From assembly GCA_004555155.1 (NCBI GenBank), contig SFJH01000024.1, forward strand, positions 1 to 34,760: a DNA stretch of 34,760 nucleotides, read 5' to 3'. The position numbers and the translations under genes are program-made. The notes beneath the pieces are model-generated. The model ran no database searches and had not been told where the DNA came from. It worked only from the letters and a program-made list of their open reading frames with translations. Positions 1-6,968 of this stretch are shown here, in pieces (within the stretch, counting starts at the first letter, position 1; every line of letters starts with the position of its first letter). Source of the DNA: Clostridiales bacterium. GTDB taxonomy: Bacteria > Bacillota > Clostridia > Christensenellales > Aristaeellaceae.

Positions 1-102
1 CGGGCAGGGGCAGCGCCCCTGCACCCTGCCAAAGGGGATGATCCCCTTTGGAAACCTTCACTTGCCTCCGGCGGGCAGGGGCAGCGCCCCTGCACCCTGG
101 GG
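1..102. repeat. GC-rich intergenic hairpin repeat at the window edge
   Basis: A 28-bp sequence beginning CGGGCAGGGGCAGCGCCCCT is present twice, at 1-28 and 72-99. Each copy carries the palindrome CAGGGGCAGCGCCCCTG. Between them, 29-38 pairs with 42-51 in a perfect 10-bp stem with a 3-base loop. The block lies directly downstream of the oxidoreductase gene, whose stop codon is at 103-105 on the minus strand, so it may act as a 3' end structure for that transcript. The array is cut by the window start, so its full length is unknown. A related GCAGGGG/CCCCTGC stem occurs at 4149-4168. Confidence 0.6.
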
Positions 103-1152
103 TTACGGGTGGGTGATTTCGATGCGCTGGCCGGTTTTCGCGGACTGTTCGGCGGCGAAGATGACGCGCATGGCCTTGAGCGCCTGCTCGCCGGTGGCGG
201 GCGTCGGTTCGCCGTTGACGATGGCGTTCACAAACGCGTCGATGACGCCGGTGGAGCGGCGCTGGCCCTTCTTCTGCTCGTCGTTGGTGATGATCGGCTC
301 CACGTCGTCGTACCGCACGATGCTGCCGTCCTTTTTCTCCAGGATCAGCGGGCACTCGGGATCGTCGTACAATCTCAGAATTCCCTCCGTGCCGTAGATG
401 CGCGACGAGTTGTCCTCCCGCGAGTTGTACAGCGTCCAGCTGACGTGCAGCGTGCCGACCACGCCCTTTTTCGTCTCATACAGGCACAGCGCGTTGTCGT
501 CCACCGTGATGGGGGAGCCGTCGGGATAGGTCTTGTGCAGCGTTCGGATGTTGGCGGAGACGCTCACGATCTCGTCGTCCAGCAGGAAGTGCATCAGATC
601 GGTCTTGTGGATGCCCAGATCGGCCAGCACGCCCAGCACGGCGCGCTTTTTGTCGAAGAACCAGGTGTTGCCGGTGCCGGTCCAGATTTCGGGGCCGGAA
701 TGGCCGAAGGCGGTGTGGAACATCAGCGGCCTGCCGATGACGCCCTCGCGGATCAGCTCCCGGGCCTTGACGTGGGCCTTGGCGAAGAGCTGGTTGTGGC
801 CCAGCATGAGGAGCCTGCCGTTTTTCCTGGCGGCGGCCACCATGGCTTCGCAGTCGGCCAGCGTGGTGGCCATGGGCTTTTCGCACAGCACGTGCTTGCC
901 GCTTTCCAGCGCCTGGATGGTGGCGGCGGCGTGGGCGTTGTTGGCGCTGCATACGCTCACCGCGTCCACGCAGTCCAGCAGCGCCTGCACGCTGCCGAAG
1001 GCCTTCGCGCCGAACTGCTTGGCCAGCGCCTGCGCGCGCTCCGGGACGAAATCGTAGAAGCCGACGATTTTGCAGTTGGGATTCTCCGTATATTCCGGCG
1101 CGTGTCGAAGCTCCGAAATCTTGCCGCAGCCGATGATGCCGACGTTCAGCAT
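103..1152 (-). CDS. Gfo/Idh/MocA family NAD(P)-dependent oxidoreductase
   Basis: A 349-residue cytosolic dehydrogenase of the glucose-fructose oxidoreductase / inositol dehydrogenase family. The N-terminus shows a Rossmann dinucleotide-binding motif, IIGCGKISE, at about residues 6-14. The family motif EKP is at residues 91-93, in CEKPMATTLADCEAM; its lysine is the usual catalytic/cofactor residue. The C-terminal substrate domain has the D-x3-H type motif DLGIHKTDLMH. The length is normal for the family. The ATG at 1152-1150 has GGAGGA eight bases upstream, which fixes the start. The substrate is probably a sugar, inositol or related polyol, but the family is too broad to say which. It appears monocistronic, with its own sigma-A promoter at 1198-1226. 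The neighbour across that promoter is on the opposite strand. Confidence 0.9.
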   Translation of the reverse strand: MLNVGIIGCGKISELRHAPEYTENPNCKIVGFYDFVPERAQALAKQFGAKAFGSVQALLDCVDAVSVCSANNAHAAATIQALESGKHVLCEKPMATTLADCEAMVAAARKNGRLLMLGHNQLFAKAHVKARELIREGVIGRPLMFHTAFGHSGPEIWTGTGNTWFFDKKRAVLGVLADLGIHKTDLMHFLLDDEIVSVSANIRTLHKTYPDGSPITVDDNALCLYETKKGVVGTLHVSWTLYNSREDNSSRIYGTEGILRLYDDPECPLILEKKDGSIVRYDDVEPIITNDEQKKGQRRSTGVIDAFVNAIVNGEPTPATGEQALKAMRVIFAAEQSAKTGQRIEITHP

Positions 1153-1197
1153 GGCGACATTCCTCCAATCATGCCAAAAATATTTCTACTCTATATT

Positions 1198-1226
1198 ATT
1201 TTATCGTTTGATGGCAGATCAGTCAA
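1198..1226 (-). promoter_or_regulatory. Sigma-A type promoter for the Gfo/Idh/MocA gene
   Basis: On the minus strand the -35 box is TTGACT (1226-1221) and the -10 box is TAAAAT (1203-1198), with a 17-bp spacer. The boxes lie about 46 bp upstream of the ATG at 1152. Five of six bases match the consensus in each box. Confidence 0.7.
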
Positions 1227-1322
1227 GGGGGGTTCCGGCGGGATTGTAAAGTTTGGTAAATTCTGGAAAAGCGGTAACTTTGCCGTTCCGAATCGCGTCG
1301 AATCTATGAGGGGGAATGCGGG

Positions 1323-2519
1323 ATGATCCGAAGCGCGCTGCTGGTACTGCTGTGCCTGTGGATGTCGGCCGCTGCCGCGGAGGGCGGAGCGTGGGCCGGG
1401 GACGGGGATTTCAGAATGGAGGAATTTGTCGTGGCGGATGTTTCAGAGCCCTGTCTGCTGCTGCCCAATGTGGAGGCGTTTCTCAGCCTGCGCGCGGCGC
1501 CGGACGCCTCGGCGGAGGCGATCGGGCAGATTTTGCCGGGCGCGGAGATGACGGTGCTGGGCTGGGCGGGAAAGTTTGCGCAGGTGCGCGTGGGGGACGG
1601 CGGGCCGGTGGGCTATGTGCACACGGGCTACGTGCAGGCGGCGGACGGAGACTGGAGCCGCTGGCCCTATGATTACGGCGCGCTGCTGCAGGACGCGGCG
1701 CGGCTTCAGGCGCTGGGCGCGGCGTGTGAAAGCATCGGCCGCTCGGCGGACGGCCGCGAGATTCTGGCGTTTCGGTTCGGCAGCGGCAGCTGCCATATTC
1801 TGATTCAGGCGGACATGCACGGCCGGGAGGGCATGTCCGGCCGGCTGGCGGCGGATCTGCTGATGCGGCTGGCGCAGGAGCATCCCGGCGGAATCGAGGG
1901 CGTGACCTTCCACGTGATTCCCATGGTCAATCCGGACGGCGTGACCATCGCCGTTCACGGGCCCGACGGGCTGAACGATCCTTCGCTGGCGGCGTCGGTG
2001 CGGACGATGCTGGCGGCGGAGGGCGGGGACTTCCGGGACTGGAAGGCCAACGCCCGCGGCGTGGATCTGAACCGGAACTTCCCCGCGGACTGGGAGGCGC
2101 TGTCCGTTCAGTCGCCGGGCAGCGAGCGCTTTCGCGGCCCGCAGCCGCTGAGCGAGCCGGAGAGCATTGCGCTGGCGGAATTCGTGCAGGCGCAGGACTT
2201 CGCGGCCACGGTGAGCTATCACTCCTATGGCAGCCTGATCTATTTTCAGGGCGCGCAGGGCGGACTGCAGGCGCGGGCGGAATCGCTGGCCCAGGCGATC
2301 GGCGATGCCACCGGCTATCCGCTGGTGCGCAACGAGCTGTCCACCGTGGAGCGGGGCGGCTTCAAGGATTGGGCGCTCATGAACTGCGCAGTGCCCAGCG
2401 TCACCGTGGAGACCGGCGCGCTGACCGGCTCCGGCAGCCTTCAGGAGTACACGGCGCTGCTGCTGCGCCACGCGGGCTCCTGGGAGCGCCTGGCGGAATG
2501 GGCGCTGGCCCAGCAATAA
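1323..2519 (+). CDS. Secreted SH3b-domain M14 family zinc carboxypeptidase
   Basis: A 398-residue exported metallopeptidase. Residues 1-19 look like a signal peptide (MIRSALLVLL...SAAAAE) with an AAA-E cleavage site. Residues about 45-106 form a bacterial SH3 domain (SLRAAPDASAEAIG, ending GYVHTGYVQA), probably for cell-wall binding. The remainder is an M14 carboxypeptidase domain with all key residues: zinc ligands H166 and E169 in MHGREG, H300 in SYHSYG, substrate-binding R251 in DLNRNFP, and catalytic E363 in VETGAL. In M14 relatives these cleave C-terminal residues from peptides; with an SH3 domain, cell-wall peptides are plausible, as in DL-endopeptidase-like gamma-D-glutamyl carboxypeptidases. 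That substrate is inference. The start is chosen for the AGGGGG upstream of the ATG at 1323. A second SH3b protein follows 117-123 bp downstream. Confidence 0.9.
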   Translation: MIRSALLVLLCLWMSAAAAEGGAWAGDGDFRMEEFVVADVSEPCLLLPNVEAFLSLRAAPDASAEAIGQILPGAEMTVLGWAGKFAQVRVGDGGPVGYVHTGYVQAADGDWSRWPYDYGALLQDAARLQALGAACESIGRSADGREILAFRFGSGSCHILIQADMHGREGMSGRLAADLLMRLAQEHPGGIEGVTFHVIPMVNPDGVTIAVHGPDGLNDPSLAASVRTMLAAEGGDFRDWKANARGVDLNRNFPADWEALSVQSPGSERFRGPQPLSEPESIALAEFVQAQDFAATVSYHSYGSLIYFQGAQGGLQARAESLAQAIGDATGYPLVRNELSTVERGGFKDWALMNCAVPSVTVETGALTGSGSLQEYTALLLRHAGSWERLAEWALAQQ

Positions 2520-2571
2520 TTTTTAAGAAAATTGTTAATGAATGGCAATGGATGCATGACACGATCTATCT

Positions 2572-2577
2572 TATAAT
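2572..2577 (+). promoter_or_regulatory. Likely -10 element upstream of the SH3b repeat protein
   Basis: A perfect TATAAT lies about 65 bp upstream of the next gene in an AT-rich gap (2520-2636) that contrasts with its GC-rich surroundings. No good -35 box is found at 16-18 bp, so this may be an activator-dependent or weak promoter. Confidence 0.4.
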
Positions 2578-2642
2578 GTAAAAGGAAAAGTCTGAGCAGA
2601 AGGAAAAGCTGAATCGGATGGGAAGCGGAAGGGAGCATGAAC

Positions 2643-3578
2643 ATGAAGATGACGAGGCGGATTGCGCTGCTGACGGTACTGGTGCTGCTGGTCAGCGCGC
2701 TGGGCGTCGGCGCACTGGCGCGGGGCGGCTATCTGGGAACGCTGCGCGTGGTAAACTGCAGCAGCTGGGTGTCGCTGCGGTCCTATCCCAGCACATCGGC
2801 CAGCCGCGTGACCACCGTGCCGCTGGGCGCGACGGTCGAGGGCTACTACTACAATTCCGAGTACACCGAGTGCTACTACAACGGCATGCACGGCTACATT
2901 CTCTCCACCTATCTCAGCAAAAACGCCACCAACACCGTGTCCGGCTATAACGATTATCTGGGCAAGAAGCAGGTGATCAACTGCAACGAGTTCGTCACGC
3001 TGCGATCCTATCCCAGCACGTCGGCCGGCGTCGTGACCCGCGTGGCGAAGGGCGAGATCGTCGACGCGTACTACTACAACGGCGCCTTCACCTACTGCTA
3101 TTACAACGGCCTGTCCGGCTACATCCTCTCGGATTATCTGGGCAACAGCTGTTCCGTGCCCGTCTTCGGCAGCTATCTGGGGCAGGCGCAGGTCATCAAC
3201 TGCAGCAGCTGGGTGTCGCTGCGGTCCTATCCCAGCACGTCGGCCAGCCGCGTGACCACCGTGCCGCTGGGCGCGTGGGTGGAGGCCTACTACTACAATT
3301 CCGAGTATACCGAGTGCTATTACAACGGCCTGCACGGCTACATCCTCTCCACCTATCTGAGCACCGCGGCCAGTCTGGGCAGCAACTATCTGGGCGAGAA
3401 GCGCGTGGTGAACTGCAAGGAGTTCGTCACCCTGCGGTCCGCGCCCAGCACGACGGCCGGCGCCGTGACCCGCGTGGCGAAGGGCGAGACCGTCGACGCC
3501 TACTACTACGACGGCACCTTCACCTATTGCTACTACAACGGCCTGTCCGGCTACATCCTCAGCCGCTATCTGAACTGA
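2643..3578 (+). CDS. Secreted protein with four SH3b modules in A-B-A-B order
   Basis: A 311-residue exported protein made only of a signal peptide (MKMTRRIALL..., cleavage likely after GALA) and four SH3-like modules of about 60-70 residues, each beginning YLG and ending GYILSxYL. Modules A1 (from 2730) and A2 (from 3174) share SSWVSLRSYPSTSASRVTTV; modules B1 (from 2955) and B2 (from 3387) share EFVTLRS and VTRVAKGE. Each module has a Cys in the NC motif near its start and another in the CYYNG motif, so internal disulfides are possible. No catalytic domain is present, so a cell-wall binding or surface role is the most that can be inferred. Two ATGs are in frame: 2637 is only one base from AAGGGAG, whereas 2643 has normal spacing, so 2643 is preferred. 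Confidence 0.85.
   Translation: MKMTRRIALLTVLVLLVSALGVGALARGGYLGTLRVVNCSSWVSLRSYPSTSASRVTTVPLGATVEGYYYNSEYTECYYNGMHGYILSTYLSKNATNTVSGYNDYLGKKQVINCNEFVTLRSYPSTSAGVVTRVAKGEIVDAYYYNGAFTYCYYNGLSGYILSDYLGNSCSVPVFGSYLGQAQVINCSSWVSLRSYPSTSASRVTTVPLGAWVEAYYYNSEYTECYYNGLHGYILSTYLSTAASLGSNYLGEKRVVNCKEFVTLRSAPSTTAGAVTRVAKGETVDAYYYDGTFTYCYYNGLSGYILSRYLN
2730..3578 (+). repeat. 444-bp coding duplication of an SH3b module pair
   Basis: The pair A1-B1 (2730-3173) is repeated as A2-B2 (3174-3578). Across the core of module A (from 2754 and from 3198) about 78 bases differ at only one position, so the duplication is recent or maintained by gene conversion. B1 and B2 are more diverged and the inter-module linker is four codons shorter in the second copy. 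Confidence 0.85.
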
Positions 3579-3782
3579 CCGGAAACGATTCGGATTCGCG
3601 GGGACAGATGCTTGGGCAGCGGGCGCCGACCGGCACGGACGCGTTCCTCGGCGGCGCAGCCGCTGGCGAACGGCTGATTTGCCTGGAAAAAAACAGGACC
3701 ATGCGGAAGCTCCGGCCCGGAGTACCGGAAAAGTATTTCCATATTATATAGGAGGGACTCCGGAAAACCGAATATGCGAAAG

Positions 3783-3831
3783 AACTGCCTGCAAAGCATC
3801 GGAATGCTGCGATGCTTTGCGGGCAGTTTTT
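3783..3831 (+). terminator. Intrinsic terminator-like hairpin
   Basis: AACTGCCTGCAAAGCATCG (3783-3801) pairs with 3810-3828 as a 19-bp stem with one wobble and an 8-base loop; a run of five T (3827-3831) overlaps and follows the stem. It lies 205 bp downstream of the SH3b gene stop, so it may end that transcript or a small unannotated RNA. Confidence 0.75.
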
Positions 3832-3977
3832 ATCAGGACGGCGGTTGACTCTGCCTCTATCAAGGCGCGCCCGCCGGAGCGATGTTGCCGGATAAAGTGC
3901 GTCGGAAGCCAGCCCCGACGGCCAATGTCCGGAAACTGAAGCGCGTTACCAACGCCATAAAGGCCGCAGCCCGGGAG

Positions 3978-4048
3978 CCGAAGCCTGCCGCGAAGTCCGT
4001 GGCGCGGGCCGGAGACAGACGAAGCCCGCCGGAGCGCGGCGGCTTCGG
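3978..4048. repeat. 71-bp direct repeat, copy 1
   Basis: It starts CCGAAGCCTGCCGCGAAGTC and ends GGCGGCTTCGG. It is identical to 4211-4281 except for one base (GTCCGTGG here, GTCCATGG there). The copies are 233 bp apart in the same orientation. Confidence 0.85.
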
Positions 4049-4210
4049 AAGCAGGAGCGTGTCGCCGAACGTCCACGGCGGCCCGGAAGCCGAAGCGTGT
4101 CGCTGAACGGATGTGCAGCCCGGGAGCCAAAGCATACCGCCGGACGAAGCAGGGGAGGCTGCCCCTGCCTGTGGGCGATGCGGGGCGAAAGGACTGGGCG
4201 GGGTTGTTGG

Positions 4211-4281
4211 CCGAAGCCTGCCGCGAAGTCCATGGCGCGGGCCGGAGACAGACGAAGCCCGCCGGAGCGCGGCGGCTTCGG
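4211..4281. repeat. 71-bp direct repeat, copy 2, with 3' hairpin
   Basis: Second copy of the element at 3978-4048. Here its end also forms a hairpin: AAGCCCGCCG (4255-4264) pairs with 4279-4288, followed on the plus strand by TTTT (4287-4290). It sits 23 bp past the stop codon of the minus-strand foldase gene, so it could also act as that gene's 3' structure. Confidence 0.8.
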
Positions 4282-4303
4282 CGGGCTTTTGCGGGGGCTG
4301 CGA

Positions 4304-5926
4304 TCAGCTCAGGCGATCGTAGTGATACACGGGATTGACGGCGGCGAGCCACTCGTCGATCGTGGTGTTGTAGACCTCGGACAGCTTGGTGTCCAGCGCG
4401 TTGGCTTCGATGTCCGCGCGGATGGCGTCCAGCGCCACGGGGCCGGCGGGCACGTCGGACTCATAGTAGATGATGTGGATGCCGTAGGAGCCACGAACCG
4501 GCTCGCTGATGCCGCCCACGGCCTCGATGGACATCGCGCCTGCGGTGAAGGCGGGATCCCAGGTGGTGGAGGTGGCGGCGACGGCATAGCCGTTGGTGGC
4601 GGTGGGCTCGTTGGTCATGCCGGGATCCTCGTTGTATTCGGCGATCAGATCGGCAAAGGGCGTGCCGGCGTTGAACTTGTCGACGACCTCCTGGGCGGTG
4701 GGCAGCAGCTCGGCATAGAGCAGCTCCAGCTCGGCCTCGGTCTTTTCGATGTCGGCGGTGATCTCCTCCACGGTGCGGGTGGGCTCGGTCTCCTCGGCGG
4801 GGGCTTCGGTGGCCTCAGCCTCGGCGGCCTCGTCCTCGGCGGCCTCGTCCTCGGCGGGCGCCTCAGCGGGCTCCTGCGCGGCGGCAGCTTCTTCCAGCTC
4901 GGCCTTCAGGCTGTCCAGGGTGGAGGACAGATCGGAATAGGTGGAGGACTGCTCGTCGGAGAACTTGATCAGCACGTGCTTCACGGCGCGGTAGCCCTCC
5001 GGATTCCACGCGATGACCTCACCGGAATTGCGGGCGGAGTTGTAGCTGGAATCGCTGGCGAAGGTGGTCTCCTGCTCGGCGACCAGCGCGTCGTAGGCGG
5101 CCTGCACATCCTCCTCGGTCACGGCCACGTCGGCGGTGATGTAGTTGTACAGCTGCTCGTCGACATAGCTTTCCACGATGGAATCCAGCAGCATCTGCTG
5201 GGTGTAGCCGACGGACTCCAGATAGGCGATGGACTGCTCGCGCAGCGCCTCGTCGGTCAGGGAGTCGTCGTTGGCCTTCATCTGATCGCTGACGGTCTGG
5301 ATGAAGGTTTCGAAGTTGTCGTCGGCCTGCGCGGTCAGATCGGCCATGGTCTCGTCGTCGATCTGATCCAGACCCAGCTCGGCGGCCTTGAGGCCCATCA
5401 CAGCGCGCTCCACCAGGCTCTGCACGGCCATCTGCTTGTACTGGGCGTCCATGCCGTAGCTCACCAGATCGATGCCGTACTGGGCGTACATGGTTTCATA
5501 CTGCGCATACTCCTCCATGGCGTCGTCCAGGAAGATCACGCCGCCGTCGTACTCGGCCACGATCTGGGCGTCGTAGTAGGGCTTGTACAGCTCGACCTCG
5601 GCCTCCAGCTCGGCGATGCGGGCGTCGGCGTCGCCGGTCTCCTCCGGCTCGGCGGTTGCTTCCGGTTCGGCGGTTGCTTCCGGTTCGGCGGTTGCTTCCG
5701 GTTCGACGGTTGCTTCCGGTTCAGCGGTTGCTTCCGGCGCGGCGGCCTCCAGCTCGGCGATGCGGGCGGTGGCCTCATCCAGCTGCGCCTGCAGCGCGTC
5801 CGCGGCAGAGGTGTCGCTCAGCTGCGCGCGGAGGTCGGCGGCCTCGCTGTTCTTCACGACGGCGAACGCGCCGCAGGCGACCAGCGCCACGACCAGCACC
5901 AGGCACAGAATCTTCATCTTGTTCAT
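4304..5926 (-). CDS. PrsA-like peptidyl-prolyl isomerase (parvulin) with acidic insertion
   Basis: A 540-residue exported foldase. Residues 1-24 are a hydrophobic signal segment; LVAC at residues 15-18 fits a lipobox, so it may be a lipoprotein anchored at C18, although the hydrophobic run continues past the Cys. Then come a short coiled coil (30-62), a low-complexity PEATAE repeat (about 64-96), a second coiled segment, and a SurA/PrsA-type helical chaperone domain (about 120-310). The parvulin domain starts with YRAVKHVLIKF (312-322) and resumes at AQEVVDKFNAGTPFADLIAEY (411-431) through GGISEPVRGSYGIHIIYY (471-488). An 80-residue Glu/Ala-rich helical insertion, residues 323-406, splits it. 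Start: ATG at 5926 has GGAGGG seven bases upstream; an upstream TTG in frame has no ribosome site. It is transcribed alone from the promoter at 5971-5999. Confidence 0.85.
   Translation of the reverse strand: MNKMKILCLVLVVALVACGAFAVVKNSEAADLRAQLSDTSAADALQAQLDEATARIAELEAAAPEATAEPEATVEPEATAEPEATAEPEATAEPEETGDADARIAELEAEVELYKPYYDAQIVAEYDGGVIFLDDAMEEYAQYETMYAQYGIDLVSYGMDAQYKQMAVQSLVERAVMGLKAAELGLDQIDDETMADLTAQADDNFETFIQTVSDQMKANDDSLTDEALREQSIAYLESVGYTQQMLLDSIVESYVDEQLYNYITADVAVTEEDVQAAYDALVAEQETTFASDSSYNSARNSGEVIAWNPEGYRAVKHVLIKFSDEQSSTYSDLSSTLDSLKAELEEAAAAQEPAEAPAEDEAAEDEAAEAEATEAPAEETEPTRTVEEITADIEKTEAELELLYAELLPTAQEVVDKFNAGTPFADLIAEYNEDPGMTNEPTATNGYAVAATSTTWDPAFTAGAMSIEAVGGISEPVRGSYGIHIIYYESDVPAGPVALDAIRADIEANALDTKLSEVYNTTIDEWLAAVNPVYHYDRLS
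5651..5740 (-). repeat. Five 18-bp in-frame tandem repeats in the foldase gene
   Basis: Units at 5651, 5669, 5687, 5705 and 5723 (plus strand GGCGGTTGCTTCCGGTTC with small changes) encode the hexapeptide PEATAE/PEATVE five times. This is a probable length-variable acidic linker just outside the membrane. Confidence 0.85.
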
Positions 5927-5970
5927 GCGGATTCCCTCCAATTCTTATTCCGAAAAGCGGAACTGCGACG

Positions 5971-5999
5971 ATTATACCACAAATCCGTACACAAAACAA
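5971..5999 (-). promoter_or_regulatory. Sigma-A type promoter for the PrsA-like gene
   Basis: On the minus strand: -35 TTGTTT (5999-5994), 17-bp spacer, -10 TATAAT (5976-5971), with a TGG just before it that makes an extended -10. It lies immediately downstream of the terminator of the preceding aminotransferase gene. Confidence 0.7.
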
Positions 6000-6001
6000 T
6001 G

Positions 6002-6056
6002 CCGCCCCTCGCCGCCACTTGTGAACAAATTGTCAACACTGGCGGGCGAGGGGCGG
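6002..6056 (-). terminator. Intrinsic terminator of the D-amino-acid aminotransferase operon
   Basis: Read on the minus strand, 6056-6040 pairs with 6017-6002 (CCGCCCCTCG... with TGGCGGCGAGGGGCGG), a stem of about 16 bp with one bulge. It is followed by CATTGTTTT. It begins 18 bp after the stop at 6075. Confidence 0.75.
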
Positions 6057-6074
6057 AAATCCATCTGGCGCGCG

Positions 6075-6920
6075 TCAGTCGCCGCAGGCGGCGCGGAACT
6101 CCGCCAGCACGGCCTCCTGGAGCCGGTCGGCCAGCTCGGGCGCGCGGCCGCCGACGGGGCGGCCCTCCAGCGTGTCCGCGATCAGGCAGAAGACGCTGGA
6201 GCTGGTGACGAGGACCTCGTCGGCGGCGCGCAGCTCGTCGAGGGTGAACGGCGCTTCGTCCACGGGCACGTTCAGCGCCCTGCAGGCCTTGATCAGGTGG
6301 GCCTTGGCGATGCCGGGCAGGATGAAGTGGTCGTTGGGATGGGTCTTCAGCACGCCGTCTTTCAGAATGGACACGTTGCTGTGGGAGCACTCGGTCACGA
6401 TCTCGCCCCGATGGAACACCGTCTCATAGCAGCCGTGCTCCGAGGCCTTCTGCGCGGCCATCACGCTGGGCAGCAGGTTGAGCGTCTTGATGTTGCAGTG
6501 CAGGAACCGGGTGTCCTCCATGGAGGTCAGCGCGATGCGCTTTTTCAGATCGCGCGCCGGCGCGGGGTTGACGGTGATCATCAGGTTGGCCGGCACGTCC
6601 TCCGGCGGGAAGGCGTGGGCCCGGGGCGCGGTGCCGCGGGTGGCCTGCCAGTAGAGGAACAGATCCTTGCCCTCCACCTTTTCCACCATCTCCTGAAGGA
6701 TGGCCTTCAGCTCCGGCTTGGAGTAGGGCAGGCGCATTCGGATCAGTCCGGCGCTGTTGAAGAAGCGGTCGATGTGCTCGTCCGCCAGGAAGATCACGCC
6801 GTTGCGGCAGCAGGTGGCGTCGTACACGCCGTCGCCGAAGTAGTGCACGCGGTCGTTCATGGGCACGGTCATTTCCTCGATCGGGCCGTAGACGCCGTTG
6901 TAGTATCCCAGGTTTTTCAT
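6075..6920 (-). CDS. dat: D-amino-acid aminotransferase (PLP fold type IV)
   Basis: A 281-residue cytosolic enzyme of aminotransferase class IV. K145 in NIKTLNLLPSV sits exactly where Bacillus D-alanine aminotransferase has its PLP lysine (K145 in its DIKSLNLL motif). The carboxylate-trap pair of that enzyme (R98/H100) is present as R100 and H102 in ATRGTAPRAH, which favours a D-specific enzyme over a branched-chain or 4-amino-4-deoxychorismate type. The PLP-phosphate motif ETVFHRGEIVTECSHSNV follows. Expected reaction: D-alanine + 2-oxoglutarate to pyruvate + D-glutamate. Start: the ATG at 6920 has GGAGG nine bases upstream; the longer frame to 6956 lacks one. It lies 48 bp behind the serine hydrolase gene and is probably co-transcribed with it. 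Confidence 0.88.
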   Translation of the reverse strand: MKNLGYYNGVYGPIEEMTVPMNDRVHYFGDGVYDATCCRNGVIFLADEHIDRFFNSAGLIRMRLPYSKPELKAILQEMVEKVEGKDLFLYWQATRGTAPRAHAFPPEDVPANLMITVNPAPARDLKKRIALTSMEDTRFLHCNIKTLNLLPSVMAAQKASEHGCYETVFHRGEIVTECSHSNVSILKDGVLKTHPNDHFILPGIAKAHLIKACRALNVPVDEAPFTLDELRAADEVLVTSSSVFCLIADTLEGRPVGGRAPELADRLQEAVLAEFRAACGD

Positions 6921-6968
6921 CGGACAGTCGCCTCCATCGCTTTGATGATGTTCCATAGAAACCGCAGG

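Larger units (their letters stand above)
3579..4303. other. Gene-free stretch of 725 bp
   Basis: Open frames here on both strands are Arg/Ala/Pro-rich shadows without ribosome binding sites or recognisable domains. The stretch holds a strong terminator-like hairpin (3783-3831), a GCAGGGG/CCCCTGC stem (4149-4168), two copies of a 71-bp repeat (3978-4048 and 4211-4281), and shorter echoes such as GCGTGTCGC followed by GAACG at about 4058 and 4094. It separates a plus-strand gene from a minus-strand gene that converge on it. Confidence 0.6.

Noticed and set aside
3774..3848. 24-codon open frame starting ATGCGAAAGAAC across the orphan hairpin
   Set aside because: The AGGAGGG upstream is 17 bases away, too far, and the frame is coincident with a terminator stem.
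4097..6208. Long plus-strand open frame of 703 codons over the foldase gene
   Set aside because: It is a GC-skew shadow opposite a gene with clear domains, promoter and ribosome site; its Gly/Val/Leu-rich translation has no recognisable domain.
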